NCBI GenBank assembly: GCA_002384855.1
Contig: DGBP01000075.1
Span: 51,289-115,288, forward strand
Direction of reading: 5' to 3'
Source of the DNA: Nocardioidaceae bacterium UBA4001
GTDB lineage: Bacteria > Actinomycetota > Actinomycetes > Propionibacteriales > Nocardioidaceae
Length of the DNA: 64,000 nt
A program made the translations under genes and the position numbers. The notes beneath the pieces are model-generated. The model was given only the letters and a program-made list of their open reading frames with translations, searched no databases and was not told where the DNA came from. Positions within the stretch are counted from its first letter, which is position 1. Every line of letters begins with the position of its first letter. Of the stretch, positions 49,761-58,375 are shown piece by piece.

Positions 49761-51196
49761 TGGGGCCGCTGCGCTACCGCCGCTCGCTGGCCAGCCGGGT
49801 CACCCTCCTCGCGGGGATGGCGGTCGGCCTCGCCGTGGCGATCGTCGCGCTCGCCGGCTTCGCGACGGTGAAGATGCAGATGTACTCCTCCCTCGACGAG
49901 TCGCTGCTCGAACGGGCCTCTGCCGCCGCACGTTCCGACGCGCTCAGCGAGCTGACCAGCCAGCAGGTCCCCTCCTGGGCGCTCGGGGCGGCCGACGTAC
50001 GCATCGGCTTCATCGACACCCGCGGCGACCTCGACGTCTACAGCGTCGACCGGGGGTCCGCGGTCGCGCTGGGACGCGCCGAGATCGAGGTGGCCCAGGG
50101 CAGCCGGGAGGACTCGGTCCGGTCGGTCTCCACCGACGAGGGTCGCTACCGCGTGGTCGCCGTACCCACCCGCGAGCCGGGGGTGGCCCTGGTCATCGCG
50201 CAGTCGCTGCAGGCCACCGAGGAGACCCTGGCCCGGCTCGGTCTGGTCCTCACCATCTTCGGGGTGCTCGGCGTGCTGGGGGCGACCCTGGCCGGCTGGG
50301 CGGTCGCCCGCAACGGCCTGCGCCCGGTGCGCCGGCTGACCCACGCCGCCGAGGACATCGCGCGCACCGAGAAGCTCGACCCGATCACCGTCGAGGGCAA
50401 CGACGAGATCGCCCGCCTCGCCACGGCGTTCAACGCGATGCTCGCCGCACTGTCGGCCTCCCGCGACCGCCAGCGCCAGCTCGTCGCGGACGCGGGCCAC
50501 GAGCTGCGCACCCCGCTGACCAGCCTGCGGACGAACCTCGACCTGCTCGTCCAGGCCGACCGCCGCGGCGGGCTGTCGGAGGAGTCCCGCACCGAGCTGC
50601 TCGACGACGTGCGCTTCCAGATCGAGGAGCTCACCACGCTGATCGGGGACCTCGTCGAGCTGGCCCGCGACGAGCCGCTGCCGGTCACCGTCGAGCCGGT
50701 CGACCTCGCCGAGATCGTCGACCGCGCCGTCGAGCGGGTGCGCCGTCGCGCGTCGAGCCTCGAGCTCGTCGTACGCACCTCGCCCTGGTGGGTCACCGGC
50801 GACGCCGCCGCGCTGGAGCGCGCGGTGACCAACCTCCTCGACAACGCCGCCAAGTGGAGCCCGCCGCTGGGGGCGGTGACCGTCGACCTCGAGGCGGGCA
50901 CCCTGCACGTCGCGGACGAGGGCCACGGCATCGACGAGGAGGATCTCCCGCACGTCTTCGACCGCTTCTACCGCTCGCGTGAGTCGCGGGGGATGCCCGG
51001 GTCGGGGCTCGGCCTCGCGATCGTCCGCCAGGTCGCCGAACGCCACGGCGGCAGCGTGCGCGCCGGGCGCTCCGACCGGGGCGGGGCGGCGTTCTGGCTG
51101 ACCGTCCCGGGAGCCCCCGGACCGAACAGGGTAGAACCTTCCTCATGGACCACCCCTCCCCCGCAGCAGACCACGCCGCCGGCGAACCGCACCTGA
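49760..51196 (+). CDS. mprB: MprB-like sensor histidine kinase
   Basis: A 478-residue membrane kinase. Two transmembrane helices (about residues 10-32 and 163-185) frame an extracytoplasmic domain. A HAMP domain follows (RNGLRPVRRLTHAAEDIARTEKLD), then HisKA with the phospho-acceptor His247 in DAGHELRTPLTSLRTNLD, then a HATPase domain with NLLDNAAKW, DEGHGI and PGSGLGLAIV. It forms a pair with the regulator it overlaps by one base. In the mycobacterial MprB system the extracytoplasmic domain senses envelope stress, partly through DnaK. The last ~50 bases overlap the MFS gene in another frame. Confidence 0.92.
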   Translation: MGPLRYRRSLASRVTLLAGMAVGLAVAIVALAGFATVKMQMYSSLDESLLERASAAARSDALSELTSQQVPSWALGAADVRIGFIDTRGDLDVYSVDRGSAVALGRAEIEVAQGSREDSVRSVSTDEGRYRVVAVPTREPGVALVIAQSLQATEETLARLGLVLTIFGVLGVLGATLAGWAVARNGLRPVRRLTHAAEDIARTEKLDPITVEGNDEIARLATAFNAMLAALSASRDRQRQLVADAGHELRTPLTSLRTNLDLLVQADRRGGLSEESRTELLDDVRFQIEELTTLIGDLVELARDEPLPVTVEPVDLAEIVDRAVERVRRRASSLELVVRTSPWWVTGDAAALERAVTNLLDNAAKWSPPLGAVTVDLEAGTLHVADEGHGIDEEDLPHVFDRFYRSRESRGMPGSGLGLAIVRQVAERHGGSVRAGRSDRGGAAFWLTVPGAPGPNRVEPSSWTTPPPQQTTPPANRT

Positions 51197-52536
51197 CCCG
51201 CAGCGACCGACTCGACCGGCTGCCGTTCACGCGTCAGCACGGCCGGCTCGTCGTCGGCTCCGGCACCGGCTGGGCGCTCGACGCGATGGACGTCGGCCTG
51301 ATCAGCTTCGTGATGGCCGCGCTCGCGCGGGAGTGGGACCTGAGCTCGACCACGCTGTCGTGGATCGCCTCGGTGGGGTTCATCGGCATGGCGCTCGGTG
51401 CGAGCATCGGCGGCCTGCTCGCCGACCGGGTCGGCCGCCGCCAGGTCTTCGCGCTCACCCTGCTCATCTACGGGCTGGCCACCGGCGCGGCCGCACTGTC
51501 CTGGTCGGTCGGCGCGCTGCTGGTCTTCCGCTTCCTCATCGGCCTCGGGCTCGGTGCCGAGCTGCCGGTCGCGTCCACGCTGGTCAGCGAGTTCGCGCCC
51601 GCCCGGATCCGGGGCCGGGTCGTGGTGGCGCTCGAGTCGTTCTGGGCCGTCGGCTGGCTCCTCGCCGCGCTGATCGGCTACTTCGTGATCCCGCTCTCGG
51701 ACGACAACGGCTGGCGCTGGGCGCTCGCCCTCGGGGCGGTCCCGGCGGTCTACGCCGTCGTCGTGCGCTACGGCCTGCCCGAGTCGGTGCGGTTCCTCGA
51801 GAGCCGCGGACGGCACGACGAGGCGGAGGCCGTCGTACGACGCTTCGAGGACTCGGCCGGGGTGGAGTCTCCGACGGTTCCCGCCGAGGCCGCCCGCCCC
51901 GCGGCGCCCCTCCCCGAGACACCCGGCCCCGGGGCGTTGTGGGCCCAGACCTACCGCAGCCGCACGCTGTCGCTGTGGCTGGTGTGGTTCGGCGTGAACT
52001 TCGCCTACTACGGCGCGTTCATCTGGATCCCGACGCTGCTCGTCGCCTCGGGCCTGGACCTGGTCAAGTCCTTCGAGTACACCCTGATCATCACCCTCGC
52101 CCAGCTCCCCGGCTACGCCGTCGCCGCCGTCCTCGTCGAGGTGTGGGGGCGCCGGCCGACACTGTCGCTGTTCCTGGGCGGCTCCGCGGTCTCGGCGCTG
52201 TTCTTCGGCTCGGCCGGCACCGGCCCCGAGATCATCGCCTCGGGGATGGCGCTGTCGTTCTTCAACCTCGGGGCGTGGGGCGCGCTGTACGCCATCAGCC
52301 CCGAGGTCTACCCCACCGTGCTCCGCGGCACCGGGACCGGCTGGGCGGCCGGGTTCGGACGGATCGCCTCGGTGCTCGCTCCGCTGTCGGTCCCGCCGCT
52401 GCTCGCGCTCGGCGACGGCAACGCGCTGCTGTTCGGCGTCTTCGCGGGGTTCTTCCTGCTCGCCGCGGTCGCGACCTGGGGCCTGCCCGAACGCCGCGGC
52501 GAGGCGCTCGAGGTGGACCTCACAACGGTGTCCTAG
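51145..52536 (+). CDS. MFS transporter, aromatic acid/sugar-porter-like
   Basis: A 463-residue, twelve-helix major facilitator. DAMDVGLISFVMAAL in helix 1, the loop motif GLLADRVGRRQVF between helices 2 and 3, RFLIGLGLGAELPVASTLVSEFAPARIRGR and the central PESVRFLESRGR are typical of the metabolite:H+ symporter branch that imports aromatic acids or small carboxylates. The substrate is unknown. ATG 51145 begins inside the end of mprB. TAGAAC lies 7 bases upstream, so it may also have its own leaderless promoter. The pepD gene follows after 45 bases. Confidence 0.87.
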   Translation: MDHPSPAADHAAGEPHLTRSDRLDRLPFTRQHGRLVVGSGTGWALDAMDVGLISFVMAALAREWDLSSTTLSWIASVGFIGMALGASIGGLLADRVGRRQVFALTLLIYGLATGAAALSWSVGALLVFRFLIGLGLGAELPVASTLVSEFAPARIRGRVVVALESFWAVGWLLAALIGYFVIPLSDDNGWRWALALGAVPAVYAVVVRYGLPESVRFLESRGRHDEAEAVVRRFEDSAGVESPTVPAEAARPAAPLPETPGPGALWAQTYRSRTLSLWLVWFGVNFAYYGAFIWIPTLLVASGLDLVKSFEYTLIITLAQLPGYAVAAVLVEVWGRRPTLSLFLGGSAVSALFFGSAGTGPEIIASGMALSFFNLGAWGALYAISPEVYPTVLRGTGTGWAAGFGRIASVLAPLSVPPLLALGDGNALLFGVFAGFFLLAAVATWGLPERRGEALEVDLTTVS

Positions 52537-52543
52537 CTCGCTC

Positions 52544-52574
52544 TCAGAGTCGCCTCAGTTGATCGGGGCATGCT
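52544..52574 (+). promoter_or_regulatory. MprA-type direct repeat and -10 of pepD
   Basis: TCAG occurs at 52544-52547 and 52555-52558, again with an 11-base period. Exactly 10 bases later comes CATGCT (52569-52574), followed by GGGAGGC and the ATG at 52582. Spacing and sequence parallel the mprA promoter. Confidence 0.7.
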
Positions 52575-52581
52575 GGGAGGC

Positions 52582-53946
52582 ATGAACGAGCCCGACCGCG
52601 AACCCAGCCGTCCCGGCGACACCCCCTTCGACGACGACACCCGCCCGATCGGTGCGCACCAGCACCGGTACGGCGAGCGGGCGGAGGACACGACGGCCTT
52701 CGGCCCCGCGGCGTCCGGTCACGGGGCGGGGCCCGGCGGGTACCGGTCGGGCTACGGTGCAGGGGCGCCGGCCGGCGGAGCGTCGTACCCGGGGGGCGGG
52801 CCTCGGCAGGAGTCCGGCAGGCACGAGCGCGGCGGACGCCGACGTGGGCTGGGCGTGGGCGTGCTCGTCGGGGCGCTGGTGCTCGGCGGGCTGGCCGGCT
52901 TCGGGGGCGCGGCGGGGTACGACGCCCTCACGCCGGACGAGGCGACGACGAGCACCTCGGACGAGCCCACCGCCAGCACCGTCGTGCAGCGCGAGGACAC
53001 CCCGGCCGCGGAGGGCTCGGTGGAGGACGTCGCGAACTCCGTGCTGCCGTCGGTGGTGAAGATCAACGTACGCGGCCCCCAGGGCGAAGGATCCGGCTCC
53101 GGCGTGATTATCAGCGGCGACGGGGAGATCCTGACCAACTACCACGTCGTCGAGGTCGCCGAGCAGGGCGGCGCGGTCTCGGTCGGCTTCAACGACGGCT
53201 CGACCGCGCAGGCCTCGGTCGTGGGCACCGACCCGCTGACCGACCTCGCCATCATCAAGGTCTCCGGCGTCAACGGGCTCACCCCGGCCGCCCTGGGGCA
53301 GTCGGGCAACCTCGACGTCGGCGAGGAGGTCGTCGCGATCGGGTCGCCGTTCGGCCTCGACGCGACGGTCACGAGCGGCATCGTCTCGGCGCTGCAGCGA
53401 CCGGTGTCGGTCAGCGGGCAGGGCAGCGCGATGAACACCGCCTACCCCGCGATCCAGACCGACGCCGCGATCAACCCCGGCAACTCCGGCGGCCCGCTGG
53501 TGAACATGGACGGCGAGGTCGTCGGCATCAACTCCTCGATCCGGACCTCGTCGGTCACCGGTGGCCAGGGCGGTTCCATCGGCCTCGGCTTCGCGATCCC
53601 GCTCGACGAGGTGCTGCCGATCGTCGACCAGCTGCGCAACGGCGAGGACCCGACCCACGCACGGCTCGGCGTCGAGGTCACCGACGCGGCCAGCGACGAC
53701 GGGCTGCTCCAGGGCGCCGGGGTCGCCGCGATCGAGCCGGGTTCGGCGGCCGACCGGGCGGGGCTCGAGCGCGGTGACGTGGTGATCCGGGTCGGCGACC
53801 AGCCGGTCAGCGACGCGACGTCCCTGGTCGCCACGGTGCGGGGACACCGGCCGGGCGACCAGGTGACGCTGACCGTCGTGCGCGACGGTCAGGAGATGCA
53901 GGTCGAGGCGACCCTCGACAGCGACGGGGGCACGCCCGCCTCCTGA
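52582..53946 (+). CDS. pepD: HtrA/DegP-family serine protease with PDZ domain (PepD-like)
   Basis: A 454-residue envelope protease. The cytoplasmic N-terminal region (~85 residues, Gly/Arg-rich) leads into one transmembrane helix (LGVGVLVGALVLGGLAGFG), then a trypsin-like domain with His in TNYHVV (~187), Asp in PLTDLAI (~220) and Ser in NPGNSGGPLV (~301), then a PDZ domain (ARLGVEVTDA... GSAADRAGLERGDVVIRVG). Mycobacterial PepD is MprA-activated and handles misfolded envelope proteins. I prefer ATG 52582 to ATG 52570 because it then has the same leaderless layout as mprA (CATGCT, 7 bases, ATG); the earlier start would add four residues. Confidence 0.92.
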   Translation: MNEPDREPSRPGDTPFDDDTRPIGAHQHRYGERAEDTTAFGPAASGHGAGPGGYRSGYGAGAPAGGASYPGGGPRQESGRHERGGRRRGLGVGVLVGALVLGGLAGFGGAAGYDALTPDEATTSTSDEPTASTVVQREDTPAAEGSVEDVANSVLPSVVKINVRGPQGEGSGSGVIISGDGEILTNYHVVEVAEQGGAVSVGFNDGSTAQASVVGTDPLTDLAIIKVSGVNGLTPAALGQSGNLDVGEEVVAIGSPFGLDATVTSGIVSALQRPVSVSGQGSAMNTAYPAIQTDAAINPGNSGGPLVNMDGEVVGINSSIRTSSVTGGQGGSIGLGFAIPLDEVLPIVDQLRNGEDPTHARLGVEVTDAASDDGLLQGAGVAAIEPGSAADRAGLERGDVVIRVGDQPVSDATSLVATVRGHRPGDQVTLTVVRDGQEMQVEATLDSDGGTPAS

Positions 53947-53970
53947 CCCGGTGGCCGTGCGGCGGGCCGC

Positions 53971-54048
53971 TGCTTTCCCACGTTCACCTGGGAAAGCAGC
54001 GCCTACCGTGCGAAATACCTCGAGGTAGGTGCCGCGACGTCACGGGAA
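53971..54048. repeat. Interspersed palindromic element, copy 3
   Basis: It carries the same TGCTTTCCCA/TGGGAAAGCA stem, then CCTACC, TACCTCGAGGTAGG and ACGTCACGG, in the same order as copy 1 at 36500. It lies between the convergent stops of pepD and pabB. Confidence 0.85.
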
Positions 54049-54057
54049 GAGGGCCGA

Positions 54058-55344
54058 TCACGACCCCAGCGCCTGCAGCAGCCGCGCCGCCTTCCACCGC
54101 GTCTCGTCGTACTCGCTCGCCGCGTCGGACCGGACCGTGATCCCGCCCCCGGTGCCGTAGGTGAACACCCCGTCGTGCGCGACGAGGGTACGGATCACGA
54201 CGCCGAGGTCGGCGCGCCCGTCGCCGCTGATCCAGCCGAGCGCGCCGGCGTACACCCCTCGCGGCGAGGTCTCCACGTCCGCGATCACCTGCATCGTCCG
54301 CAGCTTCGGGGCCCCCGTCATCGAGCCGGCCGGGAACAGCGCGCGCAGCGCCTCGACCGTGCCGGTCCCGTCGCGGAGCCGTCCGCGGACCGTGGACACG
54401 AGCTGGTGCACCGACGGGTACGACTCGACGTCCATGAGCACCGGCACCGTGACCGTCCCCGGCTCGCAGACCATCGACAGGTCGTTGCGGAGCAGGTCGA
54501 CGACCATCAGGTTCTCCGCGCGGTAGCGAGGGTCGGTGCGCAGCGCCTCCCGGTGCGCCTCGTCCTCCTCGGGCGTCGCCCCGCGCGGCGTGGTGCCCTT
54601 GATCGGCTTGGTCTCCACCCAGCGCCGCCGGTCGACGGTCGCGAACCGCTCCGGGCTCGAGCTGAGCACGCTCACCTCGTCGTGCTGGAGATAGGCGGCG
54701 TACGGCGCGGGGTTGTTCTCGCGGAGAGCCAGGTAGACCTCGACCGGGTCCCGGGCGGAGACCACGCTGCCGCGGTAGGTCAGGTTCACCTCGTAGGTGT
54801 TGCCGAGCCGCAGCTGCTCCTGCACCCGGGCGAACCACCCGTCGTACTCCTCGCGCCCGACCGCGGTCGTGTGGCCCGGCGTGCGTGCCGGCGCCCCCTC
54901 GGCCACACGACCGGCGGCAGCAGCGGTACGACGGACGCCGTCCTCGGCCGCGTGGTCGAACACGAGCTGCCGCGGGGAGCGCATCCAGACCGCATCGGGC
55001 ACCCGCCCCGGTCCGGCGGGGGCGACCTGCGCCGGGAGGTCGGGACGGCAGGCGTACCCGAACCAGCCCACCCAGCTGATCCCCGGGTCCCCGCCGTCGC
55101 GCGCGACCTCCTCGGCGAGCACGGCGAAGACGTCGTCGCCGACGACCTCGCGCCGGCCGCCGGCCATCCGATGCACCTCGCGACGCGTCGCGTCATAGGT
55201 CAAGGAGACGTCGTCGTCCTCGAGCCAGCCGAGGATCGACCGGTGCCCCGACCACGCCCGGGAGCCGCCCCCGTCGAGCCAGAACATCCGCTCGTGGTCG
55301 CGCGCGATCGCCTCGAACGCCGCGACCGGGTCGGCCCAGGTCAC
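54058..55344 (-). CDS. pabB: Aminodeoxychorismate synthase component I
   Basis: A 428-residue chorismate-using enzyme of the PabB/TrpE family. The catalytic domain has YEVNLTYRG, SSSPERFATVDRRRWVETKPIKGTTPRG (the PIKGT motif with the lysine used by PabB), ENLMVVDLLRNDLS, and FPAGSMTGAPKLR near the end, with TYGTGGGITVRSDAASEYDET closing the active site. With PabA it aminates chorismate to 4-amino-4-deoxychorismate for folate or for p-aminobenzoate-derived products. GTG 55344 overlaps the pabA stop by 4 bases. A dedicated lyase (PabC) is not adjacent. Confidence 0.88.
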   Translation of the reverse strand: MTWADPVAAFEAIARDHERMFWLDGGGSRAWSGHRSILGWLEDDDVSLTYDATRREVHRMAGGRREVVGDDVFAVLAEEVARDGGDPGISWVGWFGYACRPDLPAQVAPAGPGRVPDAVWMRSPRQLVFDHAAEDGVRRTAAAAGRVAEGAPARTPGHTTAVGREEYDGWFARVQEQLRLGNTYEVNLTYRGSVVSARDPVEVYLALRENNPAPYAAYLQHDEVSVLSSSPERFATVDRRRWVETKPIKGTTPRGATPEEDEAHREALRTDPRYRAENLMVVDLLRNDLSMVCEPGTVTVPVLMDVESYPSVHQLVSTVRGRLRDGTGTVEALRALFPAGSMTGAPKLRTMQVIADVETSPRGVYAGALGWISGDGRADLGVVIRTLVAHDGVFTYGTGGGITVRSDAASEYDETRWKAARLLQALGS

Positions 55345-55916
55345 GACAGCTCCAGGAAGTTGGCCATCATCGCCTCGCCGTGCTCGGTCAGGATCGACTC
55401 GGGGTGGAACTGCACGCCCCACTGCGGCCGCTCGCGGTGCACGACCCCCATCACCACCGGGCCGGTGTCGGTGCCGCACCAGGCGTTGGCGGTGAGTACG
55501 TCGGGCAGGGCGACCGCCGCGAGGGAGTGGTAGCGCACCGCCTGGAACGGGTCGGGCACGCCCCGGAAGATCCCGCTGCCGTCGTGGGTCACGGCAGCCA
55601 CCTCGCCGTGCGCCGGCTCGATCGGGCGGACGCGGCCGCCGTACACGCTCACCATGCCCTGCATGCCCAGGCACACCCCGAGGACCGGGACGTCCGACGA
55701 GAGCAGCACGTCGCGGCCGACCGCGAAGTCAGCGGGGTCGTCGGGGGTGCCGGGCCCGGGCGAGAGGACGACGTGGCTGGACCCGGCCAGGTCGGCCATC
55801 GAGACCTCGTCGTGCTCGACGACCTCCGGCAGGACGCCGGTGACCGCGGCGACGAGGTGCACGAGGTTGTAGGTGTAGGAGTCGTGGTGGTCGACGACCA
55901 CGACCCGAGGTGTCAT
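55341..55916 (-). CDS. pabA: Aminodeoxychorismate/anthranilate synthase glutamine amidotransferase
   Basis: A 191-residue class I glutamine amidotransferase. The triad is visible: Cys in VLGVCLGMQGM, His and Glu in VQFHPESILTEHG. VVDHHDSYTYNLVHL at the N-terminus and LSPGPGTPDD are the usual motifs. It supplies ammonia to the adjacent PabB, and in many bacteria the same subunit can also serve TrpE. ATG 55916 overlaps the end of the upstream PhzE-like gene by 4 bases, so the three genes are translationally coupled. Confidence 0.9.
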   Translation of the reverse strand: MTPRVVVVDHHDSYTYNLVHLVAAVTGVLPEVVEHDEVSMADLAGSSHVVLSPGPGTPDDPADFAVGRDVLLSSDVPVLGVCLGMQGMVSVYGGRVRPIEPAHGEVAAVTHDGSGIFRGVPDPFQAVRYHSLAAVALPDVLTANAWCGTDTGPVVMGVVHRERPQWGVQFHPESILTEHGEAMMANFLELS

Positions 55917-57862
55917 GCGCGAGGGTCCGCAGGGGCGTCGGAGCCGGGCTGCGTGCCGGTGTCGCTCAGCAGGTCCAGCACGAGGTCGTGGATCAGCTCG
56001 TAGCCGTGCTCGGTGAGGATCGACTCCGCGTGGAACTGCACCCCGCGGTAGTGCGGCCCGGTCACCGCGTGGATGTCGCCGGTCGCGGGGTCGGTGGTGA
56101 CCGTCACCCCCTCCGGGAGGCTCGAGCCACCGGCCCGCCCGACGAAGGTGTTGTAGAAGCCGACGTTCTCCTCGCGCCCCTCGAGCGAGATGCGCGACTG
56201 CGTGCCCTGGAAGACGATGCCCTTGTAGGCAAGGGGAATCCCGAGTCTGCTGCAGAGGACCTGGTGGCCGAGGCACACCGACAGGAACGGCTGCCCGGCG
56301 GCCAGCAGTCCGTCGACGGCGGCCCGGAACGCCTGGATCTTCGGGTGCTCGCCGTCGCGGGGGTCACCGGGTCCGGGGCCGACGATGACGAGGTCGTAGC
56401 CGTCGAGGGCTCCTGCGGCGAAGTCGTCGTACCTCACCACGTCGGTGGTCATGCCCATCACCGCGAGCACGTGGCGGAGCATGTTCACGAAGTCGTCCTC
56501 GCCGTCGAGGATCACCGCCGAGCGGCCCTTGAGGGACGGGTCCGGAGGGGAACCGCCCTGGTCGGTCAGCCAGAACTTGCTGAGCCGCTGGTTGCGGGAG
56601 TTGAGGGCGATGAGGACGTCCTCGTCCTGGGTCAGCTCCCGCACCCCCTCGGGGGCGCTGCCGGTGGGCTCGACGAGACCGAACGCGGTGAGGATCCCGC
56701 CTGCCTTGGCGTGGGTCTCGGCGACCTCGTGCTCCGGGACCGAGTCGCGGACCAGGGTGGCTCCCGCGGTCACCTTCAGGTGCCCGTCCGGGGACACGTC
56801 GGCGGTGCGGATCACGATCGGCGAGTCGGCGGTGGACTGTCCGTGGCGGTCACGGCCGAGGAGCGCGAGGGCGGCCCCGTAGTAGCCGCGACCCTCCGGC
56901 TCGTACTGCTTGATCAGGCGGCAGGCGTTCTCGACCGGCGAGCCGGTGACGGTCGCGGCGTACATCGTGTCGCGCAGGACCTCGCGCACGTCGCGGGTGC
57001 TGCGGCCTGCGAGGAGGTACTCGGTGTGCACCAGGTGGGTCATCGGCTTGAGGAACGGCCCGAGCACCTGGCCGCCCTCGTTGCAGACGTCGCACATCAT
57101 CTTCAGCTCCTCGTCGACGACCATGAAGAGCTCGTAGATCTCCTTCTCGTCGGCGAGGAAGTCCAGCAGTGCCTGCTTGCGCTCCTCCGGCTGGTCGTGG
57201 CCCCTGAGCCGGAAGGTGCCGCTGATCGGGTTCATCCGCACGTCGCCGCCGTGGACGCTGACATGGCGTTCCGGGCTGGCGCCGACCAGGTAGCGGTCGC
57301 CGGTCCAGAACACGTAGGTCCAGTACGCCCCGCGCTCCTTCTCCAGCAGTCGGCGGAAGGCGGTCAGCGCCTTGCGGGCGTCCCAGGCGCGGAGCCGGGC
57401 GCGGTAGTGGCGTCCGACGACGAGGTTCGCGCCCTCCCCATGACCGATCTCGTCCTCGATGATCCGGCGCACCACGGCGCCGTACTCCTCGTCGGAGGTC
57501 TCGAAGCCTCCGCGGTCATCGAAGTCGATGGGCTCCTCGGGCAGCGCGTCGAGCAGCGCGTCGAGCGGGACCTCGACCTCCGAGTCGATGTCGACGACCG
57601 TGAGCGGGGTGCCGTCGTCGTGCGCCTCGAACCCTCGTTCGCGGACCTGGCGGAAGGGTACGGCGAGCAGCCGGTCGAACCTGCGTCCCTCGGCAGGGAC
57701 CCCCTGCTCGAGCGGGACGTCGAGCAGGCTCTCCACCTCGCTCCGGCGGCCGCCGACCAGGGTCACCGTGGAGGAGTCACGCAGCCGGACCGCCGCCCAG
57801 GCCTCGTGCCGCACCAGGGCGTCGATCGCCTGCGCTGCCGTGGGGGAGGTGGAGGTGCTCAT
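55913..57862 (-). CDS. PhzE-type fused chorismate amidotransferase (ADIC or anthranilate synthase)
   Basis: A 649-residue fusion. Residues ~1-430 are a chorismate-utilising (TrpE-like) domain, with PFRQVRERGFEAHDDGTPL near the start, MNPISGTFR and HTEYLLAGRSTRDVREVLRDT. A glutamine amidotransferase follows with Cys in SVCLGHQVLC and His/Glu in VQFHAESILTEHG. Domain order, length and these motifs match PhzE, the 2-amino-2-desoxyisochorismate (ADIC) synthase of phenazine biosynthesis, and its actinobacterial relatives, rather than the separate TrpE/TrpG of tryptophan synthesis. Whether the product is ADIC or anthranilate cannot be decided here. It heads the operon with pabA and pabB. No PhzD or other phenazine gene is in the window. 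Confidence 0.82.
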   Translation of the reverse strand: MSTSTSPTAAQAIDALVRHEAWAAVRLRDSSTVTLVGGRRSEVESLLDVPLEQGVPAEGRRFDRLLAVPFRQVRERGFEAHDDGTPLTVVDIDSEVEVPLDALLDALPEEPIDFDDRGGFETSDEEYGAVVRRIIEDEIGHGEGANLVVGRHYRARLRAWDARKALTAFRRLLEKERGAYWTYVFWTGDRYLVGASPERHVSVHGGDVRMNPISGTFRLRGHDQPEERKQALLDFLADEKEIYELFMVVDEELKMMCDVCNEGGQVLGPFLKPMTHLVHTEYLLAGRSTRDVREVLRDTMYAATVTGSPVENACRLIKQYEPEGRGYYGAALALLGRDRHGQSTADSPIVIRTADVSPDGHLKVTAGATLVRDSVPEHEVAETHAKAGGILTAFGLVEPTGSAPEGVRELTQDEDVLIALNSRNQRLSKFWLTDQGGSPPDPSLKGRSAVILDGEDDFVNMLRHVLAVMGMTTDVVRYDDFAAGALDGYDLVIVGPGPGDPRDGEHPKIQAFRAAVDGLLAAGQPFLSVCLGHQVLCSRLGIPLAYKGIVFQGTQSRISLEGREENVGFYNTFVGRAGGSSLPEGVTVTTDPATGDIHAVTGPHYRGVQFHAESILTEHGYELIHDLVLDLLSDTGTQPGSDAPADPRA

Positions 57863-58375
57863 GGTGCGCCAACGCTACCGCGCACCCACCTCGCCGACCC
57901 GGCGCGTCTGCAGACCGGAACCCGTCCATCCGGCGCCTGTGCAGATGACTCCGACCGGTGGCCCGCTCGTGCCATGTCCCCGCCCGAGCCACGTCTTCGA
58001 GGTGCCCATCCACAACGGCACCTCGACCGCGCTGGCGTTCACCCCCGGCGTTGGACTGCGCGCGGCCGCCCTTCACCGTGCGCGGCCTCGTCGTTCGTGC
58101 ACGGGCGGGAAAGAGCTGCTTGGCAGTCAGCCCTCAGGCGTGGGCCGCTACCTGTCGAGGCACGACCGGCTCCGGTTCAGCCTCACCGGCGGGTGGGGCT
58201 GCCGACCCAGGGACCTGCTGGTGTGGAAGACCAGGCTCCTTCCCGAGCACCGCCTCCACCTCGAGCTCGAGAGGTCCGCGGGCTCCTGTTCATCAGGTCC
58301 CGGCCAGGTCTGGGTCCTGATTCGGGTCCTGAACGAGACCCAGCACCGACTCCGCTGCCCAGCACACGCGCCGGG
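57863..58375. other. 513-bp gap between the PhzE-like operon and helD
   Basis: No clear gene is seen. An open frame on the plus strand (about 57990-58375) gives VFEVPIHNGTSTALAFTPGVG and a further Arg-rich stretch, but it shows no family and no ribosome site, and it runs on antisense through helD. It may be decayed coding sequence or spacer. The operon's promoter must lie in its left part, reading leftwards. Confidence 0.4.
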
